NCBI GenBank assembly: GCA_013289175.1
Contig: JABDAN010000005.1
Coordinates: forward strand, 1 to 64,000
Length of the DNA: 64,000 nt
Reading direction: 5' to 3'
Source: Bacteroidota bacterium
GTDB lineage: Bacteria; Bacteroidota; Bacteroidia; Chitinophagales; Chitinophagaceae
Positions 33,768-43,533 of the stretch are shown in pieces. The notes under the pieces are model-generated. The model saw nothing but the letters and a program-made list of their open reading frames with translations, searched no databases and was not told the DNA's origin. Both the position numbers and the translations under genes were made by a program. Every line of letters begins with the position of its first letter. The stretch's first letter is position 1.

Positions 33768-35468
33768 TTATTGGCTCGGATGACCGGCAGCCTGAACTTC
33801 TTTCAATATTCCGCTTAAATTATAGGTTTCAGGAGCCTGCAATGGGGGAAACTTTTCGTAAGACATGAGCTCTTTTTCCCACAACAGCTGTCCGATAGGC
33901 AGCAAATTCCAGTCATATAAATAAGCAGTACTGGGGGAAGCCAACGCACCACCGACTGAAATCGCCGATTTCGGGTCGTCCAGACCACCAGCGATTTCGA
34001 AGGGATCGCGCATGATATTGTCAACCATGGTCCAACCATAGGTTACTTTCGCACCCATCGCTCCCAGCGGATTGGTACTGGACATGGTATAATACATTTT
34101 CCAGTTTTTGTAACGTACCGCTGAAGGTGTCGAGTTGGAGTAATAGAAGAAAACATCCCTAGCCGATTTATCCGATTTTCCGGTTAGGTAGTCAATCTGA
34201 TTGGTGCCGTCCAGCATTGTCTTGACGATTCCCGGATACGCACCTTTTTGAATTTGAGCATTCAAGTCGTTTCCTTTTGCGCCACCTGCTATTTCAACAA
34301 AAGTTGGCACCCAGTCCAGGGAGGCAAACATATCTTTTAAAACCGTTCCGGGCTTGATATGACCTGGCCAACGGACGACGCATGGTGCGCGCATACCACC
34401 TTCCCAGGTTGTTAATTTTCCGCCCTTAAAAGGTGTGACGCCCCCATCGGGATAGGTAATAACTTCCGCACCGTTGTCGGTAGTAAAAACGATGATGGTA
34501 TTGTCTAGTTCACCCATATCCTCAAGCTTTTTAATCACATAGCCAATATTGTCATCCATTTGTTTCATACCGGCTTCATTGGCACCCCAATCCTTGCCAC
34601 CGGGTTCGCCAATCATGGCCTGATACTTTGGAGACAAAACGGTCGTGACATGCATTCGTGCAGGATTATACCAGATGAAGAATGGTTTGCCGGTTTTCTT
34701 GGGATCATTGCGGTCGAGATAGTCAATCACATGGGAGGAAATTTCTTCATCGACCGTTTTTGATCTTTCCAGTGTAAGGGGGCCTTCATCTTTATACATC
34801 TGATTTTTAGCTGTGCCATCCGAAGACTTGCCCCAAAGCACCGGACGAGGGGCAGATAAACAGGTGCCGTCCCGGGGATCAATTTCTCCTGGGGGTTCTG
34901 GTACACCAGGAATTGGGACCATTTTGCAAGGCGAGGCGACACCTTGTACCAATGGTGTCTTATTGATGTCCGGGAAACTTACACCCTGCATAGCGTCCAG
35001 GTGATAAAGATATCCCCAGAATTCCTGAAACCCATGGGCAGTTGGCAAGGCATCTGGATGGTCGCCCAAGTGGTTTTTACCGAATTCTCCCGTATTATAT
35101 CCTAGATCCAGAAGGAATTTGGCAAGGCAGGGTGTTCCAGGTCGAAGATAGGACGGGCTTCCCGGCAATTGCGGGGGAATCATTCCCGTTCTGAGCGGAT
35201 GCATGCCAGTGATAAACGCATTGCGCCCCGAAGTACAGCTCTGTTCTGCATAATAACACATCATGATGGCACCTTCATTTGCGATGCGGTCAATGTTGGG
35301 GGTTTCACCTACCATGAGGCCGCGGTGGTAACAACTCGGCTGCATCCATCCAATGTCATCTCCCATAATGAAGAGGATATTGGGTTTTTTTGCAGCTTGA
35401 GTAAAACCTGACGTCCCTGAAATAAGCAGGAAGAACAAGTACACTAGTTTTTTCTTGGAAAAGGTCAT
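33768..35468 (-). CDS. type I sulfatase (arylsulfatase-like)
   Basis: This is an alkaline-phosphatase-fold sulfatase. From the ATG at 35468 it has a signal peptide (about 1-24, ending GFTQ), the metal-binding start KKPNILFIMGDDIGW, and the formylglycine motif CTSGRNAFITGMHPLRTGM with Cys78. It then has GEFGKNHLGDHP and TIIVFTTDNGAE with the second metal pair. The C-x-S-x-R form is a legal variant of the usual C-x-P-x-R. The Cys must be oxidised to formylglycine by a maturase, which is not in the window. The 27 residues upstream of 35468 are not needed. The substrate is unknown; sulfated polysaccharides or aryl sulfates are possible. Monocistronic. Confidence 0.93.
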   Translation of the reverse strand: MTFSKKKLVYLFFLLISGTSGFTQAAKKPNILFIMGDDIGWMQPSCYHRGLMVGETPNIDRIANEGAIMMCYYAEQSCTSGRNAFITGMHPLRTGMIPPQLPGSPSYLRPGTPCLAKFLLDLGYNTGEFGKNHLGDHPDALPTAHGFQEFWGYLYHLDAMQGVSFPDINKTPLVQGVASPCKMVPIPGVPEPPGEIDPRDGTCLSAPRPVLWGKSSDGTAKNQMYKDEGPLTLERSKTVDEEISSHVIDYLDRNDPKKTGKPFFIWYNPARMHVTTVLSPKYQAMIGEPGGKDWGANEAGMKQMDDNIGYVIKKLEDMGELDNTIIVFTTDNGAEVITYPDGGVTPFKGGKLTTWEGGMRAPCVVRWPGHIKPGTVLKDMFASLDWVPTFVEIAGGAKGNDLNAQIQKGAYPGIVKTMLDGTNQIDYLTGKSDKSARDVFFYYSNSTPSAVRYKNWKMYYTMSSTNPLGAMGAKVTYGWTMVDNIMRDPFEIAGGLDDPKSAISVGGALASPSTAYLYDWNLLPIGQLLWEKELMSYEKFPPLQAPETYNLSGILKEVQAAGHPSQ

Positions 35469-35803
35469 AACCGTTTTTTTAGTGATTGAAGAAAAATCTA
35501 TAATAGAAATATTTAAGTAGACCACATTCGTCTTTGATCGGTGCCACAATTCCCTGGGAGTCGATATTTTATTTTTTGAGAACGATTAAACATCATTCGC
35601 CAAATCGGGTAGATATACAATAAGAAAACCTATCTACTTTTCCGTATCTGTCGAATAGCTCGACATGATTTTAGATTACAAAAAGGTAGCGCTAGCTAAG
35701 CAGAGGGTTAACAAGGGGGATTTGAACAGTTGAAGTAAAAATTTGTGAATTCAACTTGCTTGCTCTAATTTAATATATAATTCTTGATTTCGTCAAATTT
35801 TAA
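35469..35803. other. intergenic region between sulfatase and 114-aa protein
   Basis: I see no gene or RNA. It is AT-rich and must contain divergent promoters for the two flanking genes, but no full -33/-7 pair stands out. Confidence 0.4.
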
Positions 35804-36148
35804 ATGGTTTCATTCAATTCTTTGGCGCGTTTATTTTTGGTCGGGCTGGTCTTAATTGGATTCAGAGGTTTTTCAATTACATTTTATTTGTCAGGTCATC
35901 TTAAGGTTAAATTGGGTAGTCACCAAAAAAATGGGCATATACCTGTTTTTGTCACCGGTTATCAGAGTCGTGTGTTGGATCAGGATACCACTAAATCCAA
36001 TGGTGTTTTCCGGCTCAGCTGGAATGAGAGTCAGGGAAATCTGATGTCTTTCTTTTGCATTTTAAAAAAAGATACCCTACTGCTTGGAAAGGTAAGGAGA
36101 TTTGAAAGCGACGAACCAGACCTCACTTTTGTAATACCTGAACGGTGA
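35804..36148 (+). CDS. small exported protein of unknown function, 114 aa
   Basis: A hydrophobic N-terminus (LARLFLVGLVLIGFRGFSIT, about 7-26) is followed by about 85 residues with alternating polar and hydrophobic residues and ends DLTFVIPER. This suggests one beta-sandwich-like domain, possibly a carboxypeptidase-regulatory-type fold (GHLKVKLGSHQKNGHIPVFV, then a NGVFRL turn). No family is identified. It stands alone between the sulfatase and the permease genes. Confidence 0.5.
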   Translation: MVSFNSLARLFLVGLVLIGFRGFSITFYLSGHLKVKLGSHQKNGHIPVFVTGYQSRVLDQDTTKSNGVFRLSWNESQGNLMSFFCILKKDTLLLGKVRRFESDEPDLTFVIPER

Positions 36149-36291
36149 GCGACAATCAGTTTGAAATCTTGGTTGGAATTTTGCGATGGGAAAACTTCGG
36201 CTGACAAATATACCCGCAGGAATAACGGGTTGGTGCCAGATTCCTTTGCATGATTCTTAAATCCAATAGGCTTTCATATTTTAACTACAAC

Positions 36292-38727
36292 TCATTCAGA
36301 TCGCAGACTGGTCATCTGGTTAGAAAATGCGGCTTTGATCGCCTGAAAACTCACTGTAAATAATGCAATCAAAATGGCGAGTATACCAGTCATAACAAAC
36401 ATCCACCCGGTGATCGGAATTTTGTAAGCAAATCCCTGAAGCCATTTGTTCATTCCATACCACCCAATGGGTGTGGCAATGACGATGGCTACCAATACGA
36501 TCTTAACAAAATCCATTGACAAGAGTGCCACAATGTTTGCGACGGATGCGCCCAATACTTTCCTGATGCCTATTTCCTTTACGCGTTGTTCTGCAGCGAA
36601 GGCTGACAAGCCGAACAGTCCAAGGCAGGCGATGAGAATGGCAACTACGGTGAAATAGCTTACGATACCAGAGGCACGTTGGTCTTTTTCGTAGTTCTTT
36701 TGAAAATCCATGTCAAGAAATGAATAAACAAAGGGAGTTCCGGGATTGACCCGACTCCAAGCTAGATTCATATCTTTTAAGGTCTGTGTATAATTGTTTG
36801 TCGCGATGTTGGCGATGACATAACTGTGCTTATTGCCAAAAGTGGTATTGAATCCAAATGGTTTTATGGGATTATACAGACTTTCAAAATTGAAATCTTT
36901 GACTATTCCCACAATCAACATAATGTTATGCGAACCCTTGAAGTCACAATATATTTTTTTCCCGACAGCTGTCTGCATATTATAACCCAATTGACGGATG
37001 GCGGTTTCGTTCAACACAATACTGTTGGAATCGGCCGTAAATTCTTTTGAAAACCACCTGCCGGCGATGAGTTTAAATCCCAATGTTTCAAAATAGCCAT
37101 TTTCCACATTGGCAAGAGAAACGTCCACCACATCTTTCACAGATTTGCCCTCGGCATAGAAAAGCAGGTCATCGATATTTGCAATGCCAGGATAAGTGGA
37201 TCCGCTTGAAACGTTTTTGATCCCAGCATTTTTCAATAGTTCGTCTTTAAGAGCCTGATAATTTTTTATTACATCAGGATTTTGCAAGGGTATTATGATT
37301 TGCTGACTTTTGTTGAAGCCTAGTTCTTGACTGTCCATAAAACGCAATTGGCGTTCAATAATAACTACCCCTAGAATGAGACAAATTGAGATTACAAACT
37401 GGAATACGACTAAACCTTTTCGAATATCAGCCCCGGAAAAATTATTAACTAGTTTCCCCTTGAGTACTGAGATAGGTCTGAATGAGGACAAATAAAAGGC
37501 CGGATAGAATCCCGATAAAATACCCGTTACTATAGTAAGTACCAAGATCCAAAGCCATATTCCTGGTTGATCGGCAAGAGTCAGCTTTTTCTGAATGATA
37601 TTGCTAAAGAAAGGCATCAAAACGAATGCCATAGCTAAGGCAAGCAATAAAGCAAAGCAACTCATAATGATCGATTCACCGAGGAATTGGTAAATCAATG
37701 ATCTCTTTTCTGCTCCCAAAACTTTTCGTATACCGACTTCCTTGGCCCTTTTCATAGATCGGGCGGTAGAAAGGTTCATAAAATTGATGCAAGCGATGAG
37801 CAGTACAAAAAATGCAATGCTCCCGAGTACATATAAATAGGTAATATTCCCGTTTGAAGCAATTTCTGCGTCGAGATTGGAATGCAGATAAATATCAGGC
37901 AATGCCTGAATAAACAACTGTCTTGAAACACCCAAATCTCTTAGGTCCACCCCGGCACGGCGATCGATGAACGGCTGAAGTTTCTTTTCAAAGAGTTTGG
38001 GATCAGCTCCTTCTTTTAGTTTTACATAAGTATAAAATATATTATTGGTAGCCCAGTTGGTCTGTGCATCGACCCAGGTTCCGACATCGCCATTCCTCAT
38101 AGAAAGAAAGAAATGAGCGGGAATATGGGATTTAATTTTTGAGTCATTAAAAACGCCTTTTACTGTATAGTTAAAATTGCCGTAGGGTAAACCAACAACA
38201 ATCAACTTATTGACTGGGTTTTCATTTCCGAATAATTTTTGGGATATTTCATTTGAAATGACAATGCTGTTTGGATCTTTTAACGCTGTCTGGACATTAC
38301 CATATATAAGATCATAAGAGAAAATCTTGAAAAACGTGGAGTCAACATAATAGCCATTGGTTTCATAGAATTGTTTGGTCGCATCTCCATGGTCATATTT
38401 CAAAAGCATTTTGTCCAATGAAGGAAATTTAAGAAGTCGGGTTACTTCTTCCACTTCAGTCATATCCGATTTTAAACCCCAAGCAATAGGCGCTGATGTG
38501 CAGGCCCATGCCTTATCGTTGTTTATTTTTTTATCGGCCTTATAAACGACCCTGAATATCCGGTCTGCATTTTTATTTTGCATGTCGTAGCCGAGCTCAC
38601 TGAAAATATAAGTGATCATTAAGATACAAGTGGCCAGACCAACTGCTAACCCAAAAATATTGATGAACGAAAGGACTTTGTTCCGCTTCAGGTTTCTGTA
38701 GGCAATTCTTATATAGTTTCTGAACAT
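36292..38727 (-). CDS. MacB/FtsX-like ABC transporter permease
   Basis: From the ATG at 38727 (MFRNYIRIAYRNLKRNK) the 811-residue protein has the Bacteroidota double-FtsX plan. It has an N-terminal span (SFINIFGLAVGLATCILMITYI), a MacB-type periplasmic domain, three spans with MKRAKEVGIRKVLGA (coupling helix), a central span, a second periplasmic domain, and three final spans with EQRVKEIGIRKVLGAS. The two R-x-K-E-(V/I)-G-I-R-K-V-L-G-A motifs are the conserved FtsX coupling segments. The upstream ATG at 38784 would add 19 unneeded residues. No ATPase is adjacent; such proteins are typically encoded in multiple copies in this phylum. It may export antimicrobial peptides or lipids (inference). 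Confidence 0.92.
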   Translation of the reverse strand: MFRNYIRIAYRNLKRNKVLSFINIFGLAVGLATCILMITYIFSELGYDMQNKNADRIFRVVYKADKKINNDKAWACTSAPIAWGLKSDMTEVEEVTRLLKFPSLDKMLLKYDHGDATKQFYETNGYYVDSTFFKIFSYDLIYGNVQTALKDPNSIVISNEISQKLFGNENPVNKLIVVGLPYGNFNYTVKGVFNDSKIKSHIPAHFFLSMRNGDVGTWVDAQTNWATNNIFYTYVKLKEGADPKLFEKKLQPFIDRRAGVDLRDLGVSRQLFIQALPDIYLHSNLDAEIASNGNITYLYVLGSIAFFVLLIACINFMNLSTARSMKRAKEVGIRKVLGAEKRSLIYQFLGESIIMSCFALLLALAMAFVLMPFFSNIIQKKLTLADQPGIWLWILVLTIVTGILSGFYPAFYLSSFRPISVLKGKLVNNFSGADIRKGLVVFQFVISICLILGVVIIERQLRFMDSQELGFNKSQQIIIPLQNPDVIKNYQALKDELLKNAGIKNVSSGSTYPGIANIDDLLFYAEGKSVKDVVDVSLANVENGYFETLGFKLIAGRWFSKEFTADSNSIVLNETAIRQLGYNMQTAVGKKIYCDFKGSHNIMLIVGIVKDFNFESLYNPIKPFGFNTTFGNKHSYVIANIATNNYTQTLKDMNLAWSRVNPGTPFVYSFLDMDFQKNYEKDQRASGIVSYFTVVAILIACLGLFGLSAFAAEQRVKEIGIRKVLGASVANIVALLSMDFVKIVLVAIVIATPIGWYGMNKWLQGFAYKIPITGWMFVMTGILAILIALFTVSFQAIKAAFSNQMTSLRSE

Positions 38728-39520
38728 GGTTTTTTTTGAATGGTGTTCGTAACCGTTATGCTGTCTTATAGGAGGGCTCAACAAAAATGCCGCTCTCTAA
38801 TATATTATTTATCAACAATTTGTGTAAATAAGAAGGTCTAATTTCTGTTCGATTGTGATACAGGGGTGTGCGTAATGATTCATTTTCAAAAAAACGGAAT
38901 CGGGCTGGAGCCGCGTTTCGCCCTTGGTTTTTCAGGGATCGGTTAATTCCAAAACGATTCGGATTTTTTTTAGACAAAGGGGGTTTATTGTTATAAATGC
39001 AATCCAACATGTGTCTTCATTGAAGTAGAATGATGAGAGATTGAAGGGATCGTGAAAAAAAACCTTCCAAAATAGCAAGACACATGGCTTACTGGATTAT
39101 CGCAGTTTAAACTATTCTTGCTATTCAGTCCTTCTAACATTTTTTGATAAGCCCATGGCGTCAAATAGTAAATTATTATTCATTTGCCAGAATCTTTCTT
39201 TAGCATTCCTCCTTTCTGGTTATTTTGAACGGTGAATTCTCAGCCGATATCATAGTTAAGTTAAGAAATAATTAACTCCTTTAATCTACGTAAAGGAAAT
39301 ATTATCAGAACATATTTTTTTGCCATGTTTGAATATGTGAATGGGCATCATTTAAGCTGTTGTGTTTTTTTGGTGATTCAATTCTGAAGATTCTGAAGAC
39401 ATTCTGTGTTTTTTATGAACTAAGTATTATTAATCCCTTACCCTATTATTAAGGTTGATTTGCAGGCTTTTTCTAAAGGAGTATTGCGTCATTTTTGCGG
39501 TTCTTTAAGGAACTGCTGAA
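38728..39520. other. long intergenic region before the phosphoester locus
   Basis: I see no convincing gene. It must hold the divergent promoters of the permease and the TonB receptor. Upstream of the receptor, CATTTTTG (39490-39497) differs from TAnnTTTG by one base and has a T-rich -33 region. No palindromic regulator site or obvious Pho-type direct repeat was found by eye. Confidence 0.4.
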
Positions 39521-42271
39521 ATGATAAAATACCCTTTGTTAGTCTTTTTTGCACTCGTTACAACCCGAAGTTTCTGCCAGATTTCTGAAATTAAAGGAAA
39601 AGTTGAAAGCCATCTCAAAAAGGAAAAACTGGTGGGTGCTTTTGTGCTGTGCACCGGGAATGGCCATACATTGAATACAATCACTGATCAGGATGGAGAG
39701 TTTAAATTCAGAAATATTCCAATGGGTTCCTATGATATCTCCATCGAATACGTTGGATTTGCTCCCTACCAAATTCATGTGGATCTGGCTGATAACAAAA
39801 AGGTTGAAATAAAAATTCAGCTGGAGGAGAAAGGAAAGGATCTTGCGAAGGTTCAAGTGTATGGTAAACTAAATCAAGAAGATGAGACGGGAGCGATACA
39901 GAAGGAAAAACATGCTCCCAATATTGTCAATATCATTTCAGCGGAAGCCATCGAAAAATCACCGGATATCAATGCAGCCAATGTACTGAAGCGCATGAGC
40001 GGTCTGACCATTCAGACAAATGGCGGTGCCGATGAAGCCTACCCGATCATCCGGGGACTGGATCCACGCTATAACAATACGCTGATCAACGGCATTAAGA
40101 TCACCAGCCCAGACGATAAGACCCGATATGTACCACTCAATATTGTTCCCTCCGATCTGCTGGGCAGCATCGAAGTGAGTAAGACCCTGACGCCGGAAAT
40201 GGAAGGCGATGCCATCGGGGGTACCGTAAATATGGTGATGAAAGATGCTCCGAGCCAGGAAACGTTTAAGGTGCTCGGGTCGTTGGGTTATAGTGCTATT
40301 TTTTTCCAGCGCAAGTTTATGACATTTTCTAAAAGCGATATTCAGCAACAAAGCCTCACCGAAAGATATGGGAGTAACTATGTCGCTCAGCCGGATGATT
40401 TCAGCCGCAGCAATCTGGACTTTAAGCAGGTACAGCCTGGTCCGAATTCGGTGGCGACCATTGCCTACGGAAACCGGTATTTCAAACAAAAACTCGGTTT
40501 CATGGTGGCTGAAAGTTTCCAGAATCAGTTTTACGGAAGCAACTCCATCTTTAACCAGGCGGCTCCCGATATCCATGCCAACGGTGCTCCCACTATTTCA
40601 GACTATGCCAACCGGCAGTTTTCCACTCAACAACTCAATAACGGGATAACGGTTCACCTGGACTATGCCTTCAACGACCGGAACAAAATCTCGCTCACCA
40701 ATATCTTATTGTATACCGGTATTGCCCAAGCCCGCCTGATTATTGATACCTCTATTTTGGGAGGAAACGGCGGTCGCACGGTTCCCGGAACCGGTCCGGT
40801 ATCTACCGACTATACCTCTGTCACCAGCAAACAGCTCCTGGAAAACGTGAAACTGGATGGTAAACACATTGTGTCCAACCATTTTATGTTCGACTGGATA
40901 GGGGTCTATTCCTATGCTGCCAAAAGGGTTCCGGACTATGCCGACCTCTCGCTCAATAAAAAAATTGACACCGTGCATACCAACGGGGATATTCACGGGC
41001 CCTATACATTTATTACCACTCCCAATTACTTCGATGACATTACCCGGATCTGGCAGCATAACCAGGATGTCGACGTGAGCGGAATGGCCAATTTCAGTTA
41101 CCGGACCGCACTGGGAGGGCGCAAATCCATGGAACTGAAAGTCGGAGGACTTTATCGGCACAAAGACCGATATAACCTTCAGGACCAGTACGATTTAAAA
41201 CCAACAACCGACGCCTCCGGCATCAAACAACAGTTCACCGATATTTATTCTTCCCAGTGGATTGTATACAATACCGGTGGTACCGAGGCATACGATATCA
41301 ATAACTATCATGCCTATGAAGATATTGCGGCGGGATATGGAGAAGCTAAATTCTCCTCTACCATCCTGGATGCCGTCGGTGGTGTGCGGGTCGAAAACAC
41401 CGACCAGGGTTTTAAGCTGAATAATTTTAATGCAACCGGCATCAACGGGATCGACAAAAAGTATACGGATGTATTACCCAGTGTCGACCTGAAATTTAAA
41501 CTCAATGCGATCACCAATCTACGGGCAACCTATTATGCCGCCATCGCCCGGCCAAATTACTATGACCTGGTGCCGGCGACCAGTCTGAGTGCGACGAGCG
41601 CTACGATTACGCAAGGCAATCCTTACCTGTTGCATACCACATCCAACAACTACGATATCCGGTACGAACTCTATCCACGCACAGACGAACAACTTTTTGC
41701 CGGTGTTTTTTACAAGAAACTCCACAACCCAATTGAATTTGCTTATATATCAGGCACGACCTATATGCCTGTCAATACACCGGAAGCCACCGATTACGGT
41801 ATTGAACTGGCCTTTACACGGTACTTCGGAAAATATTTTGGAATAACCGGAAACTACACCTACCTGAACTCCAACACGACTTCCATCAAGTCTTATTATA
41901 ATCTCGCTGCCAACTATGTCAATACAGACACATTGGAAAAAAGGCCTTTGCAGGGACAAACCGACCATACCCTCAATGTGTCCTTTTTATACAGGAATGC
42001 CAGGAAGCATCTATTTGCGGAACTGGCTTTTCAATACATCGGTCGTTCCATCGGACTGGTATATCCGATTTATGGATATGATTACTACCAGCAACCTCAG
42101 GCCAATCTGGCATTTTCCGCTGAAAAAGGACTCAATAACCGGCACTGGACTGTTTTTACCAAATGGAACAACCTGCTGAACACGTCCAACAAAAACGAGA
42201 TTAACAATATCCTGGTCTCCAGCGAAGTGACTGGACTCAATTTCAGCTTTGGCATCCGATACGAGAATTAA
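39521..42271 (+). CDS. TonB-dependent outer-membrane receptor (possible phosphoester/phosphate-linked family)
   Basis: This 916-residue receptor has a signal peptide ending about SFCQ, a CarboxypepD_reg-like domain (about 23-108, DGEFKFRNIPMGSYDISIEY), and a plug (about 130-245) with the stretch NAANVLKRMSGLTIQT, IRGLDPRYNNTLINGIKI and IEVSKTLTPEMEGDAIGGTV. The barrel ends NFSFGIRYEN. It has no STN domain. This plug subtype is, as far as I recall, frequently encoded beside alkaline/acid phosphatases. Here a purple-acid-phosphatase-like gene lies 2.3 kb downstream in the same direction, with the YncE-like and beta-helix genes between. Confidence 0.92.
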   Translation: MIKYPLLVFFALVTTRSFCQISEIKGKVESHLKKEKLVGAFVLCTGNGHTLNTITDQDGEFKFRNIPMGSYDISIEYVGFAPYQIHVDLADNKKVEIKIQLEEKGKDLAKVQVYGKLNQEDETGAIQKEKHAPNIVNIISAEAIEKSPDINAANVLKRMSGLTIQTNGGADEAYPIIRGLDPRYNNTLINGIKITSPDDKTRYVPLNIVPSDLLGSIEVSKTLTPEMEGDAIGGTVNMVMKDAPSQETFKVLGSLGYSAIFFQRKFMTFSKSDIQQQSLTERYGSNYVAQPDDFSRSNLDFKQVQPGPNSVATIAYGNRYFKQKLGFMVAESFQNQFYGSNSIFNQAAPDIHANGAPTISDYANRQFSTQQLNNGITVHLDYAFNDRNKISLTNILLYTGIAQARLIIDTSILGGNGGRTVPGTGPVSTDYTSVTSKQLLENVKLDGKHIVSNHFMFDWIGVYSYAAKRVPDYADLSLNKKIDTVHTNGDIHGPYTFITTPNYFDDITRIWQHNQDVDVSGMANFSYRTALGGRKSMELKVGGLYRHKDRYNLQDQYDLKPTTDASGIKQQFTDIYSSQWIVYNTGGTEAYDINNYHAYEDIAAGYGEAKFSSTILDAVGGVRVENTDQGFKLNNFNATGINGIDKKYTDVLPSVDLKFKLNAITNLRATYYAAIARPNYYDLVPATSLSATSATITQGNPYLLHTTSNNYDIRYELYPRTDEQLFAGVFYKKLHNPIEFAYISGTTYMPVNTPEATDYGIELAFTRYFGKYFGITGNYTYLNSNTTSIKSYYNLAANYVNTDTLEKRPLQGQTDHTLNVSFLYRNARKHLFAELAFQYIGRSIGLVYPIYGYDYYQQPQANLAFSAEKGLNNRHWTVFTKWNNLLNTSNKNEINNILVSSEVTGLNFSFGIRYEN

Positions 42272-42291
42272 AAAAACAAAATAAAACAAAA

Positions 42292-43503
42292 ATGAAAACA
42301 AGAAAGCTTTACACCATCATCGCATTCATGGCTACCGTGATTGCCTCGTGTACGAAAAGCGGCAATGAAACCACCAATGTGGTTACACCCACGGTTCCGG
42401 CTTCTAATCCCATCACTCCGGGAAATATTTCCGGTTTTGTGAAAGGGACGCTAACAACGGGAAGTACCTATACCATCACGGGTGACCTGACTGTTAAAAA
42501 AGGCGATACCCTCGCTTCCCAGCAGGGTGTAACCGTAGTAGTTACAGGAGATGCCCAGATCAACATTCAGGGCGTGCTGTTGCTGGTGGGGACTTCTGCA
42601 TCACCTATTTCCTTTAACTCCGACAGCAAACAACCCGGAAGCTGGGGCGGTTTTCAGTGCGACAGTGCACAAGCTGTAACCATTAAATGGGCCCATATCG
42701 ACAATACTGGGGGTCCCGATCCCACCGGCAGTCCCCGTAAAACCGTTTATGTCAATGCTCCTATCTCCGTGGACATCGAAGATTCCTGGTTCACCAACGG
42801 TCAGGACGATCTGATCCGTTTGAGTAACGGTGCTAAAATTAGCGTCCTGCGCAATACAATCCTCTGCTCCGGTTCCACCGACGGAGAAGCCATCAACCTG
42901 AAGACCGGTGTCACCGGCGATGTCGCCTACAACGTCATCTACAGTCAGGCCGGTACCGGAGTGAAACTGGAAACCAATGATCTAGTCCCGATCCCCCAGA
43001 CAAATGTGAACGTATACAACAACGATATGGTCAGCTGCGGTTGGAGAAGAGGTCAGGCAGAACCAGGACGGGGTGTTTCCCTTGGTGTCAATGCCAGAGG
43101 AAACATTTACAATAATATCATGGTAAACGACTATGAAGGACTGGAAGTTTTTGTGGATGCCGATACCGCCAATACAAAATATGGCAACAACTTATTTTAT
43201 GCCTCTCAGGATACTTATCAGGATACGACGGGCGGCGGGAACCTGACCATTTCCATCCGCGGAAATTTCTATCCATCAGACGGCGTAGGTAAACCACAGC
43301 TCACCGATTTAATTTCTACGGCTGTTGGAAACATGGATCCAATGTTTAAAAGCTTTGACGGCAAAGTTGCCACACCAAATGGTGCTTCTACTAGTAACGA
43401 CTATCATTTACTAACTGGTTCTCCCGCAATAGGAAAAGGCAATGCCAACTATAACGCGGATATCGGAGCATATACATCGGATGGCAAAGGCAACCAACAT
43501 TAA
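42292..43503 (+). CDS. lipoprotein with predicted right-handed beta-helix
   Basis: The lipobox IASC (Cys20) marks a lipoprotein. The N-terminal quarter is a linker and strand region (ITGDLTVKKGDTLASQQG). From about 110 onward, repeated short strand-turn units (EDSWFTNGQDDLIRLSNG, ISVLRNTILCSGSTDGEAIN, VAYNVIYSQAGTGVKLE, NVNVYNNDMVSCG, GNIYNNIMVNDYEGLEVF) give the pattern of a parallel beta-helix as in right-handed beta-helix lyase/adhesin proteins. No catalytic residues are evident. It begins 20 bases after the receptor stop, so the two are co-transcribed and it is presumably the surface partner of that receptor. Confidence 0.75.
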   Translation: MKTRKLYTIIAFMATVIASCTKSGNETTNVVTPTVPASNPITPGNISGFVKGTLTTGSTYTITGDLTVKKGDTLASQQGVTVVVTGDAQINIQGVLLLVGTSASPISFNSDSKQPGSWGGFQCDSAQAVTIKWAHIDNTGGPDPTGSPRKTVYVNAPISVDIEDSWFTNGQDDLIRLSNGAKISVLRNTILCSGSTDGEAINLKTGVTGDVAYNVIYSQAGTGVKLETNDLVPIPQTNVNVYNNDMVSCGWRRGQAEPGRGVSLGVNARGNIYNNIMVNDYEGLEVFVDADTANTKYGNNLFYASQDTYQDTTGGGNLTISIRGNFYPSDGVGKPQLTDLISTAVGNMDPMFKSFDGKVATPNGASTSNDYHLLTGSPAIGKGNANYNADIGAYTSDGKGNQH

Positions 43504-43533
43504 GGATTTTTTTATTTAAATAAATTTCATGAG

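Noticed and set aside
38756..39010. 84-codon minus-strand frame upstream of the permease
   Set aside because: Basic, low-complexity composition and overlap with the permease leader; nothing supports translation.
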